Assembly (NCBI GenBank): GCA_034696485.1
Contig: JAQIWT010000196.1
Coordinates: 1-29,062 of the forward strand
DNA: 29,062 nt
DNA from: Isohypsibius dastychi
Lineage: Eukaryota > Tardigrada > Eutardigrada > Parachela > Isohypsibiidae
Reading direction: 5' to 3'
The notes beneath the pieces are model-generated. The model had not been told where the DNA came from, searched no databases, and saw only the letters and a list, made by a program, of their open reading frames with translations. Below, piece by piece: positions 1 to 9,419 of the stretch (its first letter is position 1; the number at the start of each line of letters is the position of its first letter). Made by a program: the position numbers and the translations under genes.

Positions 1-417
1 ATCCCACGTATCCCACAGTGTGGGACAGAAACACGGTCGTCCCACAGTATCCCACAGATCCCACGTATCCCACAGTGTGGGACATGAATCTCGCCATCCC
101 ACAGTATCCCGCAGATTCCACGTATCCCACAGTGTGGGACATGAACCTCGCCATCCCACAGTATCCCACAGATCCCACGTATCCCACAGTGTGGGACATG
201 AACCTCGCCATCCCACAGTATCCCACAGTACCCCACGTATCCCACAGTGTGGGACATGAACCTCGCCATCCCACAGTATCCCGCAGATCCCACGTATCCC
301 ACAGTGTGGGACAGAAACACAGTCGTCCCACAGTGCCCCACTCTATCCCACGTATCCCACAGTGTGGGACATGAACCTCGCCATCCCACAGTATCCCACT
401 CTATCCCACGATCCCAC
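1..417. repeat. Satellite-like tandem repeat, 57-58 bp unit, about 7 copies
   Basis: Units begin with CCCACGTATCCCACAG at about 3, 60, 117, 174, 232, 289 and 347, with a broken start at 405, so the period is 57 bp with occasional 58. Each unit contains the odd palindrome TCCCACAGTGTGGGA (7 bp arms around one G) and further TCCCAC hexamers, so there is a shorter internal periodicity. Two spacer variants alternate: ACAGAAACACGGTCGT and ACATGAACCTCGCCA. Because 57 is a multiple of 3, long open frames run through the array, but they simply repeat a 19-residue peptide and are not evidence of a gene. The array is cut by the window start, so its true length is unknown. Confidence 0.95.
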
Positions 418-488
418 TGGCATACAGAACGCTGTCTGATTTTTTGAGGTCATGTACAACACGTGCCATATCTATTCGCTGTCATACT

Positions 489-1292
489 TCTCGTAGTTAA
501 GAAATCTCGTTGTCTTGAAACCTCGTAGGCAAGAGGTTTCGTAGTTGAAAAATGTGAGTTTGGTAGTTGGAAGTTTCGTAGTCGTTACCTTTCGTTGTCC
601 GCGTATTTCGTAGCAGTGATGATTATAGCTGGTCTGGGGGTCAGGGGGTCGTGGGGAAAATGGAATTATCAGACCTCCGCCCAACTGGGCTTTGATAAAT
701 CGACCAATCCGAAATTTGCGTTCAATGCAGTTTGCAAAACCCCAGTTGGGCGGAGGTCTGATTATTCCATTTTCATCACAACCCCCTGACCCCCAGACCA
801 GCTATAATCATCACTGTTTCGTAGATCAGAGTTTTGGTAGTTACTCCAACTTACGAACTGTACTGATGCCACCGCACTCAGCTCGACGAATTATGCTAGA
901 AAAAAATATTTCTGTGGGTGGTGGGTCTTTTGGTGAAAGTAGTTTGACCGTTTTAGCAGCGGTTTTATGGGAAAAAATGGAATCCAGGCAGGGCGGGGGC
1001 TCGGGGGCTCAGCCCCCGCCTGGGGGTTGCGGGGGCACTGCCTCCGCAGTTTTTTAAGTTTTTTAAACTTTTTGGAAATTTAAATTTCTGGACTACGAAT
1101 TTTCCGGGCTACGAGTTTTTTTTTCCTACGAGAGCTCTGACTACGAACTTTCTGCCACGAGCTTTCTGGCTACCAATTATCGTCTACGAAAGGTATACAC
1201 AACGGAAGTTATTGACTACGAAAGATAGAGACTACGTAAGGTGAACTACGAAACCTCCACACTACGAGAAATCTGCCTACGAAAGTTCATGG
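489..1292. repeat. Foldback-like element: opposed arrays of TTCGTAGT / ACTACGAA motifs
   Basis: From 489 to about 860 the plus strand carries many degenerate copies of T(T)TCGTAGT. From about 1,086 to 1,288 it carries the reverse complement, ACTACGAA, about ten times (for example near 1,138, 1,190, 1,216, 1,231, 1,245, 1,260 and 1,276). Short motifs arrayed in opposite directions at the two ends, around a central segment, recall Foldback-type elements. The central part holds a perfect G/C hairpin at 992-1020 (arms GGCGGGGGCT and AGCCCCCGCC). No transposase frame is visible, so it would be non-autonomous. Outer limits are approximate and no target-site duplication of the whole element was found. 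Confidence 0.7.
614..816. mobile_element. 203 bp hAT-like MITE
   Basis: The segment starts CAGTGATGATTATAGC and ends with its reverse complement. The arms at 614-689 and 741-816 match almost perfectly over 76 bp, with a 51 bp spacer. It is flanked on both sides by the same 8 bp, TTTCGTAG (606-613 and 817-824), as expected for an 8 bp target-site duplication. Terminal repeats starting CAGTG and 8 bp duplications are hallmarks of the hAT superfamily. It is too short to encode a transposase. Caveat: TTTCGTAG resembles the motif of the surrounding array, so the apparent duplication could be coincidence. A diverged copy of the right arm is found at 14,006-14,072. Confidence 0.72.
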
Positions 1293-1980
1293 CGCCCACT
1301 GACTCCTGCAATCCCGCAGTCACGTTCCTGTTCGAGCGTTAGCAATTAATTTTGCTTGTTTGTCAGAGTCTTCTGATAACTCATATATTACACATAAATC
1401 ATTGCTCTGGCATAGGCACAGGCAGATAGCAGAAACATACGGTATTTCTTTTAAATCCGTTGGGTTCCCATTTCCATTCGAAATTCATCGAGACAACAGT
1501 GTAATGACGTGACATAAAATCAAGACGTTGCTAATGAGCTGACATTCGTAGCGATCAATTTTTTGAAGCAGCCGTACATCGTATGCCTGCCACTATGATC
1601 CGGTTGCTTAGTTATTGCTGGCTTGTGTCTGGGCAGCCGTTTTTTGTGAAAGAAGCAGCAATGGTATACAGTGCATCACGTTACTTTTCATCTACAGACT
1701 GCCACGGTACTTGCGCTACAAGTTGATAACCTTGCTGATCAAGTGAGTATCTGTGCAAGCGTTGGTGAATCGAGACATTCGGGAACAAATTTCACAGATA
1801 AGCGATGAGTATTGGGATTTCAAAAAAGCAGCCCACGCGGAATGAAACCGAACAAAACATTCAGGACCGCAGCAGGTATTGAGGCGCTTTTGGGCTTTTC
1901 AACAGATGTCATTTTTTAAAATTCTCTAATTTTCAATGGGTGAGGCGGTTGATGGTCACAACGAGAACCGCCAGTTGTGT
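1293..1980. other. Intergenic, no gene recognised
   Basis: No convincing coding frame, RNA gene or repeat was seen between the foldback element and the 3' end of the first GPCR gene. The stretch next to 1,981 should contain that gene's 3' UTR on the minus strand, but no AATAAA was found close to the stop codon. Confidence 0.5.
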
Positions 1981-3031
1981 TCATCCACGTTCCGCAGTGC
2001 CCACTGGCTTGACTACATTTAAGTTCCTCGCCGAAAAGTTTCCACCTTTGCGAAACGATAACCAGGTCAATGCGGCTTTTCTGTAGTCTTGACGCATGGC
2101 ATAAAAGATTATCTGAAGCGAAAAAATATTTGATGCAAATAATCGGTCCAAAAATTTGTGCCGCGATACATACTGGATTCATCATAATCGCGAAAGGAAT
2201 CATGGATCGCATCCACAAGAACACTTCCCGCTGATTCACACCTGGACCGAGAGTAACAGAAAGCAATACCTGAGTCGGTATGTAGCAAGCCATATGCATT
2301 AAAGCAGTGAAACACAGGACGCGGGTCATTTTTCCACGTTTGACCATTTGTCGGTAAGCGGCGTCGTTCGCAGCACTTACCATCCCGCGATTCCTGATGA
2401 ACAGTTTAATGTAGATGGCAGTGTAGACAAACGCAGTTGATATCAGGGGGAGGTAAATACCGACAGTCGAACGAAGAAGAAGAATTTTCGGATTAGAAAA
2501 GCGAAGTCCGCATTCCCCATTTGGGAGGTGGCCAGTTTCGGGGGTCTCGGTGACGAGAAAAGCCAATAAAGTAATGCTTGTGCTGATGCAGTTTAGAACA
2601 AGTAAACTGAGGCCGGTCGCTTTCGAAGTGGTTCCGGCTTTGAAATGGTGAGGATGGAACATAGCGACATAGCGGTTGATGGACAGAAAGGTCAGTGACC
2701 AATTGGTAGAGAATACCAGGGAATGGGCAAAGTACAAAACAGCAAGGCAATTTACTTTGACCGATTGTTTTAGTATCGGGTTAGCGCCCATAATGTTCAG
2801 GATCGGATAGACAACGGCCGCGAGAATCAGCTCGGTGAAGAACGAGTTGAGGATTAAGCGTCCTGATCCAGATAGGAGGTTTTTGTTGAGAAGAATGGAA
2901 ACTATGATTGAAATGATGAGAACAGTGGCAGTGAAGTTCATTGCGATACCAGTCCCAAACCAAATGAGTAGGCTTCTAGGGATGGCAGGTGGTGTAGAAT
3001 TCAAAGCGCTAAGGTTCCCCGGCGAGTTCAT
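1981..3031 (-). CDS. Orphan class A (rhodopsin-like) GPCR, copy A, two exons
   Basis: A seven-helix receptor for an unknown ligand, expected in the plasma membrane. Exon 1 is 3031-2174, exon 2 is 2112-1981, with a 61 bp phase-0 intron (donor GTATGT, acceptor TTCAG); 329 aa. The N-terminus has NLS and NST glycosylation sites. TM1 lies near residues 24-48, TM2 59-80 and TM3 95-117. NRY at 119-121 stands in place of DRY. Cys95 and Cys174 can form the usual TM3-ECL2 disulfide. TM5 lies near 188-212, TM6 238-260 (no CWxP) and TM7 270-286. Splicing joins NP to IIFYAM, giving the NPxxY-type end of TM7 and helix 8 (QDYRKAALTW). Without splicing the frame runs on to 371 aa and loses this motif, so the spliced model is preferred. 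Start and exon-1 length (286 codons) equal those of copy B. Confidence 0.9.
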
Positions 3032-3899
3032 CTTACAATCGCAGCTCGCTTCAGGCCGAGTCTACAAGTTGAAAATGAATTATCAATGAGTATTAACTAA
3101 GCTATTATATGTCGTTTAACATTGTCTAGTACGGTCTGGATTTCTCATTTGTCTGGAATTAAGATGATACTTTTTGCCAAACCGGAAAGTCATCAGATCT
3201 GATACTCTGTAATTAAAAAACGGTAGGAGTTGAGCATGGACCAGTAATCAAGATCAGACTGAGCATTTTAACTGAGCTTGAGTCCGTGAAATGTGATACA
3301 GATTTGATCATGTTTTTGTGCGGACCTGCTATACCGGATAAAACTTCAGCAGCATCCAGTCACGTTCGTGAGATAGAAAAGAATGTCAACGTGCAAGAGA
3401 CAAATTTTTTGGCAACTCTTCATCGTGAAAAGATTCCATGTCTTTCCCAGTTGGTAGAACAGACTGTTCTCCAAATTTGAGGTCAACTGGAAAGCCAAAA
3501 AACCGGTACCGACAATGCTGATTAAGCCATTAACCTGAAGAGATAGGTTCAAATACAGTATATAAAAATATTGCACTTGTGAGTGGTTCTTAGATACTGG
3601 TGGACGTTGATCTCATTTTTACCCCTCAACTTTGAAGCTCTTGAACAAACCATCACCGATGCCGAGAACGAACATGTTCACCGTGTCTAGATTTGTGTAC
3701 CCTGGCTACGGTATCTATCACCTGGCAGTTGCATGCATCTCGAAATATGTTGGCGCTGAGACAATTAATCCCAAGAACGGAGTACTGAATATTATCAGTG
3801 CATCAAACACCAACAAGGTTGATTAAAAATCACCAGCCAGCTACAATAATTAAATTCCAATCTGTTTTCAATCACACATATTTACCGACATTTCTTTTT
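3032..3899. other. 5' flank of GPCR copy A
   Basis: No gene was recognised. The flank holds GAGTTGAGCA at 3227-3236, 196 bp upstream of the ATG, a string also found upstream of the 5' remnant at 5,327 and, as GAGTTGAGC, of copy B. Unlike those two, no clear TATAAAA was seen near this start codon. Short open frames here have no family resemblance. Confidence 0.45.
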
Positions 3900-5060
3900 T
3901 CTCATGGAATTGACTAGACTCTTCCGTTCGGCGGTCAGCATTACCAGATACAATTCTTTGGCTGACGTACGGTCACAAGCTTTTTCGCGATTTGATAACA
4001 TGTTCGCGAATGAAAAAATCTTGTTTTCAGCTCTCTCGAATAACCAGCTATTCTATCACTATGCCAGGAACGGTTTCACATATATGCCAGTAAAAATGAC
4101 AACCGTGACGACGGTGAACTCAGATGATTTAGAACGACGACGTAAAACTGCGTCAGTTTAAAGCTCACTGGGGAACACAAGGAAATTAACTGGATCGATT
4201 AGGTAGCTCATCAGCTACATCATCAATCAATAGTGACAATGTTAGCTTGGCATGCGTGAAACACCTATCGCCCGTTGGGCGCCAGATTGAACGACAAGAG
4301 TATTGTATTGGTCAGTTTAACATTGTAAGCCACAGCGGTCTAAGGCATAATATCGGTCATCTTTTCTCGTGCAGGTAACCTTTAGATTGTGTTGAATTTC
4401 TGTGTTCAATGAGCCCGTCTGAGAGTCTCATGTAGATCTTGACGTAGAAGTGGGCTGTACCTGTGTGTGACCGAATACGTCTGAAACTGCACAACAGAAA
4501 AACTTACATACAGTTTGAGTGAATGTCCGATTGGTTCGTCGCAGCTCTTGCATTTACTCGCGTAAAGGTCATGGATTTGAAACAGACCGCTGGGCCGATG
4601 ACAAAAGGGCAGCGTATTTCTTTCAGTGTGTGACATGCCGTATATGTAAAGAAGCAAAGAGTTGTTCATTTCTTCAGATTCGCCAACAAGATTTTCATTT
4701 GATTTGGTTTAATAGTGAAGCTGTCTAGCGGTGAAGTGATTATGTACTCATCGAGTATGCGCCATATTCCATTGTGAAGAACTTTGGTGACGTAACATTT
4801 AAAAAATCAATATTTCTATTTGGGATATCCATAGGTATTCGTGCTCCCTGTGTGCTGGTTTGGAGCTGCGTGAAAGCGGCGTGCATCTACAAGCTCTGTT
4901 TAATGACAACCCCCATGAATAACTGACAAAGATACGAGTAATGTTGGCACCTTAGATGCAGGAAGCAGAAAAATCGTTACGAAATGAATAAAGCTAACTG
5001 TGGCAAAATAAAGCAACAACTAACGGGTTGTGCATGTCTCAGGTGGTTTTGACTGTTTGA
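3900..5060. repeat. Segmental duplication block 1 (pairs with 9,420-10,500)
   Basis: This intergenic stretch matches 9,420-10,500 in the same order and orientation. Examples: TCTTGTTTTCAG at 4,019 and 9,530, followed in both by a shared AACCAGCTATT; AAGCTGTCTA near 4,718 and 10,165 followed in both by a short CATCGAGT; GGTATTCGTG near 4,832 and 10,296 followed by similar sequence. Divergence is substantial, so the duplication is old. An open frame at 3,904-4,161 is not kept open in the other copy, which argues that the block is non-coding apart from the GPCR relic inside it. Confidence 0.75.
4255..4460 (-). pseudogene. Heavily decayed GPCR relic (TM5 to ECL3)
   Basis: Short segments match the later GPCR copies in the right order on the minus strand. 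CCCGTTGGGCGCCAGATTGA followed by ACGACAAGAGTA (from 4,271) resembles the TM6/ECL3 part of the copy at 17,118-17,150. CGGTCATCTTTTCTCG (near 4,351) matches the start of TM6 (17,206). GAGTCTCATGTAGATCTTGA followed by CGTAG (near 4,424) matches the TM5 part of the copy at 19,737-19,760. Everything between is scrambled and no frame is open. This is a by-eye match and should be confirmed by alignment. Confidence 0.5.
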
Positions 5061-5128
5061 ACTACGTAGTATGACCCTTTGAGAACTTGTAACAGGGAAC
5101 GCGCGATGTCCCACCATTCATTAGACCT

Positions 5129-5327
5129 TCAGTCTGGTTCGGCAGTGCCCCCTGGCTTAACAACGTCTGAATTCCCAACTGTCGAGACTGCTCCGTGACG
5201 AAACGGCAACGTGGCGAATTGTGGCGATGATGTTGATTGTGATGCCTATCCCAAACCATGCAAGTAGGCTTCTGGGGATGGCGGGTGGTGCAAAGTTCCC
5301 ACTGCTAAGGCTCCCTGTGGAATTCAT
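5129..5327 (-). pseudogene. GPCR remnant C: N-terminus plus TM1 fused to C-terminal tail
   Basis: From the ATG at 5327 the sequence follows the receptor start (MNSTGSLSSGNFAPPAIPRS, then LLAWFGIGITINIIAT in TM1). It then jumps directly to the nucleotides encoding the tail that follows helix 8. The tail, in its own frame, reads LPFRHGAVSTVGNSDVV and KPGGTAEPD before the TGA at 5129-5131. Everything from TM1 to helix 8, about 0.8 kb and including the intron, is gone, and the join is out of frame. The 5' flank, including a TATA box, is kept. It cannot make a receptor; a transcript is possible. Confidence 0.85.
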
Positions 5328-5369
5328 CCTTAAGCTGGAATGCTCTTTACGCCGGACTCAGAAACGAAG

Positions 5370-5376
5370 TTTTATA
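5370..5376 (-). promoter_or_regulatory. TATA box of GPCR remnant C
   Basis: TATAAAA on the minus strand about 45 bp upstream of the remnant's ATG, in the context CAGTATAAAACTTCG. The same motif and context (GAGTATAAAACCTCG) lie about 40 bp upstream of copy B. The short distance implies a very short 5' UTR. Confidence 0.6.
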
Positions 5377-5399
5377 CTGACATTCATGACGGGGAAGCG

Positions 5400-7155
5400 G
5401 TCCGTTTAGTGCCGGTTCCCTGCCATGAATTGCGTCATGGTTATTTCCTGTTTGATTAAGCTGTTATCGGTCGCTGACGAAGGTCCAGTAAGCATTGTTC
5501 GGTTACTATAAGAACAAACGGCCAGAGTTGAGCACAGGAAAATATTTATCATATTTCCATTGTGAGTGATTCTGTAAAACAGATAGAACGTGATGTTATG
5601 GATCGCAGATGGAGCTCTGCTGAGTTGGCTCTAAATAGAATCTGCTCACCTTTTATGGAATGAAAAAGTGCTAACGTGTAGCTAACAAAGGACAGGGTCA
5701 ACGCTGACAAATGATCACTCCAAGCGTTCCACGAAACACCACCAGCTATTTAGCGCTAGATGAACCCACCAACATTAATAATCAAACGAACAGGAGACAC
5801 AATAACATGTTTTGATTTGACTGGGTGACAGTCAAGCAATCCGAGGTTTCTATTTCTTCTCAGTTCTCGTTCTTTTGTTTTCCTCTTCGTGAACATATCG
5901 CAGCTGTCTCAACTAGATATTTATTTGACGCATGTACATAACTTCATATCACTCTGGCTTCCAGAAATTTTGGTCAGTTCAAATGTTTGCTCTGTTCACT
6001 AAATTATCTTGGATGGTATTTTAAACTTCTTAAATATTTCAAATACCGCTTATTGTCGTTCTCCAGTTTTCTTCGTTTTCGGTTCAAGTAAGGAGTGGAT
6101 CCCCGTAAAAAAGCAGTTAACAAGGCTCATTTTACCGAGAAGGGGCAAGTTTTATAGTTTAGTGGTGGGTGGTATTGCTGCCGGGTCCCAATAGCTAAGA
6201 TGCTGGCGATATCTCGTGTAGTGCTCTAAGAGTTTGAGTCAGCGTGAATTTCGTGGATTTGATCATAAGTTCCGCATTCATGTTGTACAAAACAACTGTC
6301 TGTTATTGCGAAGTTTGATTTCAGTACGGATCCATTCTTCGAGGTTGGTCACTTTCTCATCAGAATTGTAACGATGAACGTTGTATCCTCAGAAGCAACA
6401 GTAATTTACTTGTGAGACGATTGCTTTTTCCCAGCGTTATCTGATGAAGGTGATTTGTTGTTACTATCACCATCAGACTTTCAGATATTTGTTTTTCTGA
6501 CTAAATACCTAACCAGGGCAACAAACCACTCAAATTACATCGACTTCTTACAACGTCGAGAGTTATTACGGTCTTGACCTTTCACGGTTGCCAGTTGATT
6601 CTCGAACCACATTTCTGTTACGAATGGTCAAACATTTGAATTCAGCAATGCGAAACAGAGTCGTGCTTCGCTCCGTACCAAAATTCTAGTCGCGCATTTC
6701 GCACTTCCAAACGATCATCAAACCATCAGAATCTACGTTATACCGATTATGACTAAGACTTTTCAAGTTAGCGCAGCTTTGTGGTGGCTTTATGGCTGCG
6801 TAGGACAGAGCTACTGAGCCACGAACACTCAGCATCGTGTGAAGCACGTATGCGATGACTCCTGGTGGTCCCAACCTAACACGTGCCTTGATAAACGGCG
6901 GAAACTGTGTGTGACTTCTACGAAATGATCACTTGGTGGAATAAGGCTCGATGGTCACATGCATCACCCTCCTGTCTCGTTCGATGTATTGGGTAGATCT
7001 GCATTCCATTTCTGATGAAATGGCAAGCGCAAATGGATCAATTCAAGTGCGACGAAAGTTTGGAGTGACGGTGAGAGATGACAGAGGAATGCGTCGGTTC
7101 TGTACGTGTGTAGTCGACTAAAGTATCCGCTTGTCCGGTGTCCGGATAAATACAG
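5400..7155. other. Long intergenic stretch without a recognised gene
   Basis: 5,400-5,720 is a copy of the GPCR 5' flank: GAGTTGAGCA at 5525-5534, and AATAGAATCTGCTCACCTTT near 5,633 matching AATAGAATCCATTCACCTTT near 9,051. From about 5,720 to 7,155 I see no coding frame with family resemblance, no RNA gene and no clear repeat. Confidence 0.5.
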
Positions 7156-7355
7156 ATTTCAACTTTATTCTCTGGAAAGCCATGATTGAAACCTCGTTGA
7201 TTGATAGGCTGAAACCACTCAACATGTTGAGCCCGCCTCACCCGCTCTCATTGAAAATTTACCCGTTTGCTTTGGCGGACTGACAATTTCCAGTGGGCAA
7301 AGTCAATCAATCAACGAGGTTTCAATCATGGCTTTCCAGAGAATAAAGTGGAAAT
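7156..7355. repeat. Inverted repeat with 50 bp arms (200 bp)
   Basis: 7156-7205 and 7306-7355 are reverse complements over 50 bp with a single mismatch; the spacer is 100 bp (7206-7305). The arms include TTCTCTGGAAAGCCATGATT and its complement AATCATGGCTTTCCAGAGAA. Such fidelity suggests a recent origin or selection for pairing. It could be a MITE or the source of a hairpin RNA. No target-site duplication was identified and no second copy is seen in the window. Confidence 0.9.
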
Positions 7356-7727
7356 CCGAACATTTTTCTGCTGAATCGGATTGACTTTTCCCAAGATTTT
7401 CCCAGCAGGTCATGGTGATATTCTGTTCATGACTATAGTTTTCCTGTTTGGCATTTGCGACATAACCTCCCGTTCTGTGTTACCGAGTGCTGATTCGCAA
7501 TGAATGAATTACAGAAGAGCCAGAAAACCAAGCAACAGATTTCATCAATATGCGCTAAATATCAATACAGACTGTACATGAAAGAAGTAGCAAGCCCTCA
7601 CGTGGTGAAAGGGAGGAAAATATCTGTGAGGCACAAGCACCAAATGATAGCTTATCGGTTCCTGCAAATGATGTGGTTTAACCTGAAATGAATTAATTCT
7701 GAAATCCGGCATCGCAAATCGCTTTCA

Positions 7728-8775
7728 TCAAAGTTCCGCAGTGTCCCCTGGTGTGACAGCATTCGAGTTCCTCACCGACGAGACTTCCCCTCGACCAAAC
7801 GGTAACCAGGTCATTGCAGCTTTCCTGTAGTCCTGGCTCAATGCGTAGAAGATTATCTAGAATGAACAAAGATATGGAATGGATTTCTTGTTATTTTGAA
7901 TACGCTGCAACACATACCGGATTCACCATATACCCAAAAAACATCATGGATCGCACCCACAAGAAAACTTCCCGCTGGTTGACATTTGGGCCGAGTGTAG
8001 CAGAGAGCAGCACCTGAGTTGGCATATAACAGGCCATATGCAGTAAAGCGGCGAAACACAAAACTCGAGTCATTTTTCCACGTTTGATCATTTGTCGATG
8101 AGCGGCATCGTGTGCAGTACTCTCCATTACACGACTTTTAATAAACAGTTTCAAATAAATTGCCGTGTAAACTAGTGCTGTCACGATCAGAGGGAAATAT
8201 ATACCAACCGCCGATCGGAGGAGAAGAATTTGTGGGTTAGAAAAGCGAAGTCCGCAATCTCCATTCGAAAGAAATCCGGTTTCGGGAGTCTTGGTGACGA
8301 AAAATGTGAGCAAAGTTATGCTAGTTGCGATGATATTCAAAACCAACAAAGTGATTCCTGTTGCTTTTGGCGTGGTCACGGCCTTGAAATAATGAGAATG
8401 GAACATGGCAATGTAGCGGTTGATGGACAAGAGCATCATTGACCAATTGCTGGAGAAGGTACTTGAGTGGGCAAAGTACATTACGACAAGACAGTTCACG
8501 TTAACCGGCAGTTTCAGAACTGGGTATGCACCCATGGTGGTTTGGATCGGAATGATAACGGCGGAGAGAATCAGTTCAATGAAGAACGAGTTTAGTATCA
8601 ATCCTCCCGATCCAGATCGTAGGTTTTTGTTTAGTAGAATGGAAACTATGATTGAGCTGATCAGAATTGTGGCAATCATGTTGATCGTAATGCTGACCCC
8701 AAACCATGGCAGTAAGCTTCTGGGAATAGCTGGTGGTGTGGAATTCCCACTGCTGTCATTCCCCGTGAAATTCAT
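7728..8775 (-). CDS. Orphan class A (rhodopsin-like) GPCR, copy B, two exons
   Basis: Paralogue of copy A, with seven helices and an unknown ligand. Exon 1 is 8775-7918 (286 codons, as in copy A), exon 2 is 7856-7728, with a 61 bp phase-0 intron (GTATGT...CTAG); 328 aa. The N-terminus has NDSSG and NST. TM3 carries VNC (Cys95) and SINRYIAMF (NRY for DRY). ECL2 carries NGDCGLRF. TM6 reads CYMPTQVLLS and TM7 ends GYMVNP. Splicing adds IIFYALSQDYRKAAMTW, completing NPxxY and helix 8, and ends ...TPGDTAEL. Unspliced, the frame stops after 294 aa just beyond NP, so the spliced model is preferred. No frameshift or stop is seen, and this is probably functional. A TATA box lies at 8810-8816. Confidence 0.91.
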
Positions 8776-8809
8776 CTTCCAACATCCACAAGCCAGGTCG
8801 ACAACGAGG

Positions 8810-8816
8810 TTTTATA
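8810..8816 (-). promoter_or_regulatory. TATA box of GPCR copy B
   Basis: TATAAAA on the minus strand about 41 bp upstream of the ATG at 8775, in the context ACGTGAGTATAAAACCTCG. It is shared with remnant C. GAGTTGAGC at 8935-8943 lies 160 bp upstream of the ATG and is shared with copy A and remnant C. Confidence 0.6.
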
Positions 8817-9419
8817 CTCACGTTTATTCGGTGTGGTAAGTGCCGATTCAACATCATCCTCTGCGACATAGGACTTCCGACCCAGATGGCTGTCCGGTAA
8901 GCTTTGTTTCTGCCATTCTGAAAAGGAACGATGAGAGTTGAGCCTCGGTAAGTAGTCGCGACTATTCTCGACATTAAAGACTGGACGTGCGTTTTCCAAC
9001 AGATTTGAACGTGGTTCTGTGCGGGCCGCTGAATCAGCTTTGTTTAATCTGAATAGAATCCATTCACCTTTTGGGAGTTGAATAAAAAGCATCAACGTGT
9101 ACGAAACAAAGCGTTCGGCAACGCCTTGATCGTCAGTCGGAAAACTTGCTATTCTAGGATGTGCAGCCATCTGGCTGCGAAGTTTCAGGAAAACAAAGCC
9201 AAAAAATGTCCTGTGGGCATGTGGACGTTCAACGCGCGCCTGTCCAACAACTCACTGGTTCTGCTGTGCATGCATGCAGCTGATCCCAAGCATGAAATAT
9301 CATAAAATTCCAGTTCACTAAGCAAGAACCAACTGCCTTGTTTCATTATTACCAGCCTAGCTGAAATACGTGATATACAATCTGTTTTCAGTTTGGGAGT
9401 CTTAGTGTTATGGTTCGTT

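Noticed and set aside
1-417. CRISPR array
   Set aside because: The units are continuous without unique spacers, and the surrounding genes are eukaryotic.
18-447. Overlapping open frames of 66-118 residues at the window start
   Set aside because: They come from the 57 bp tandem repeat, whose length is a multiple of three; the peptide is only a repeated 19-mer.
1916-2112. Unspliced 371 aa version of receptor copy A
   Set aside because: It reads through the intron, loses the NPxxY-helix 8 sequence and gives a tail with no match in copy B; the spliced model is supported by the paralogues.
3904-4161. 85 aa plus-strand open frame
   Set aside because: The duplicated counterpart near 9,430-9,620 is full of frame breaks, so the frame is not maintained.
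8772-9170. 132 aa minus-strand frame just upstream of receptor copy B
   Set aside because: It overlaps the receptor start and TATA box; the homologous flank near 5,340-5,700 does not keep the frame open and no family resemblance is seen.
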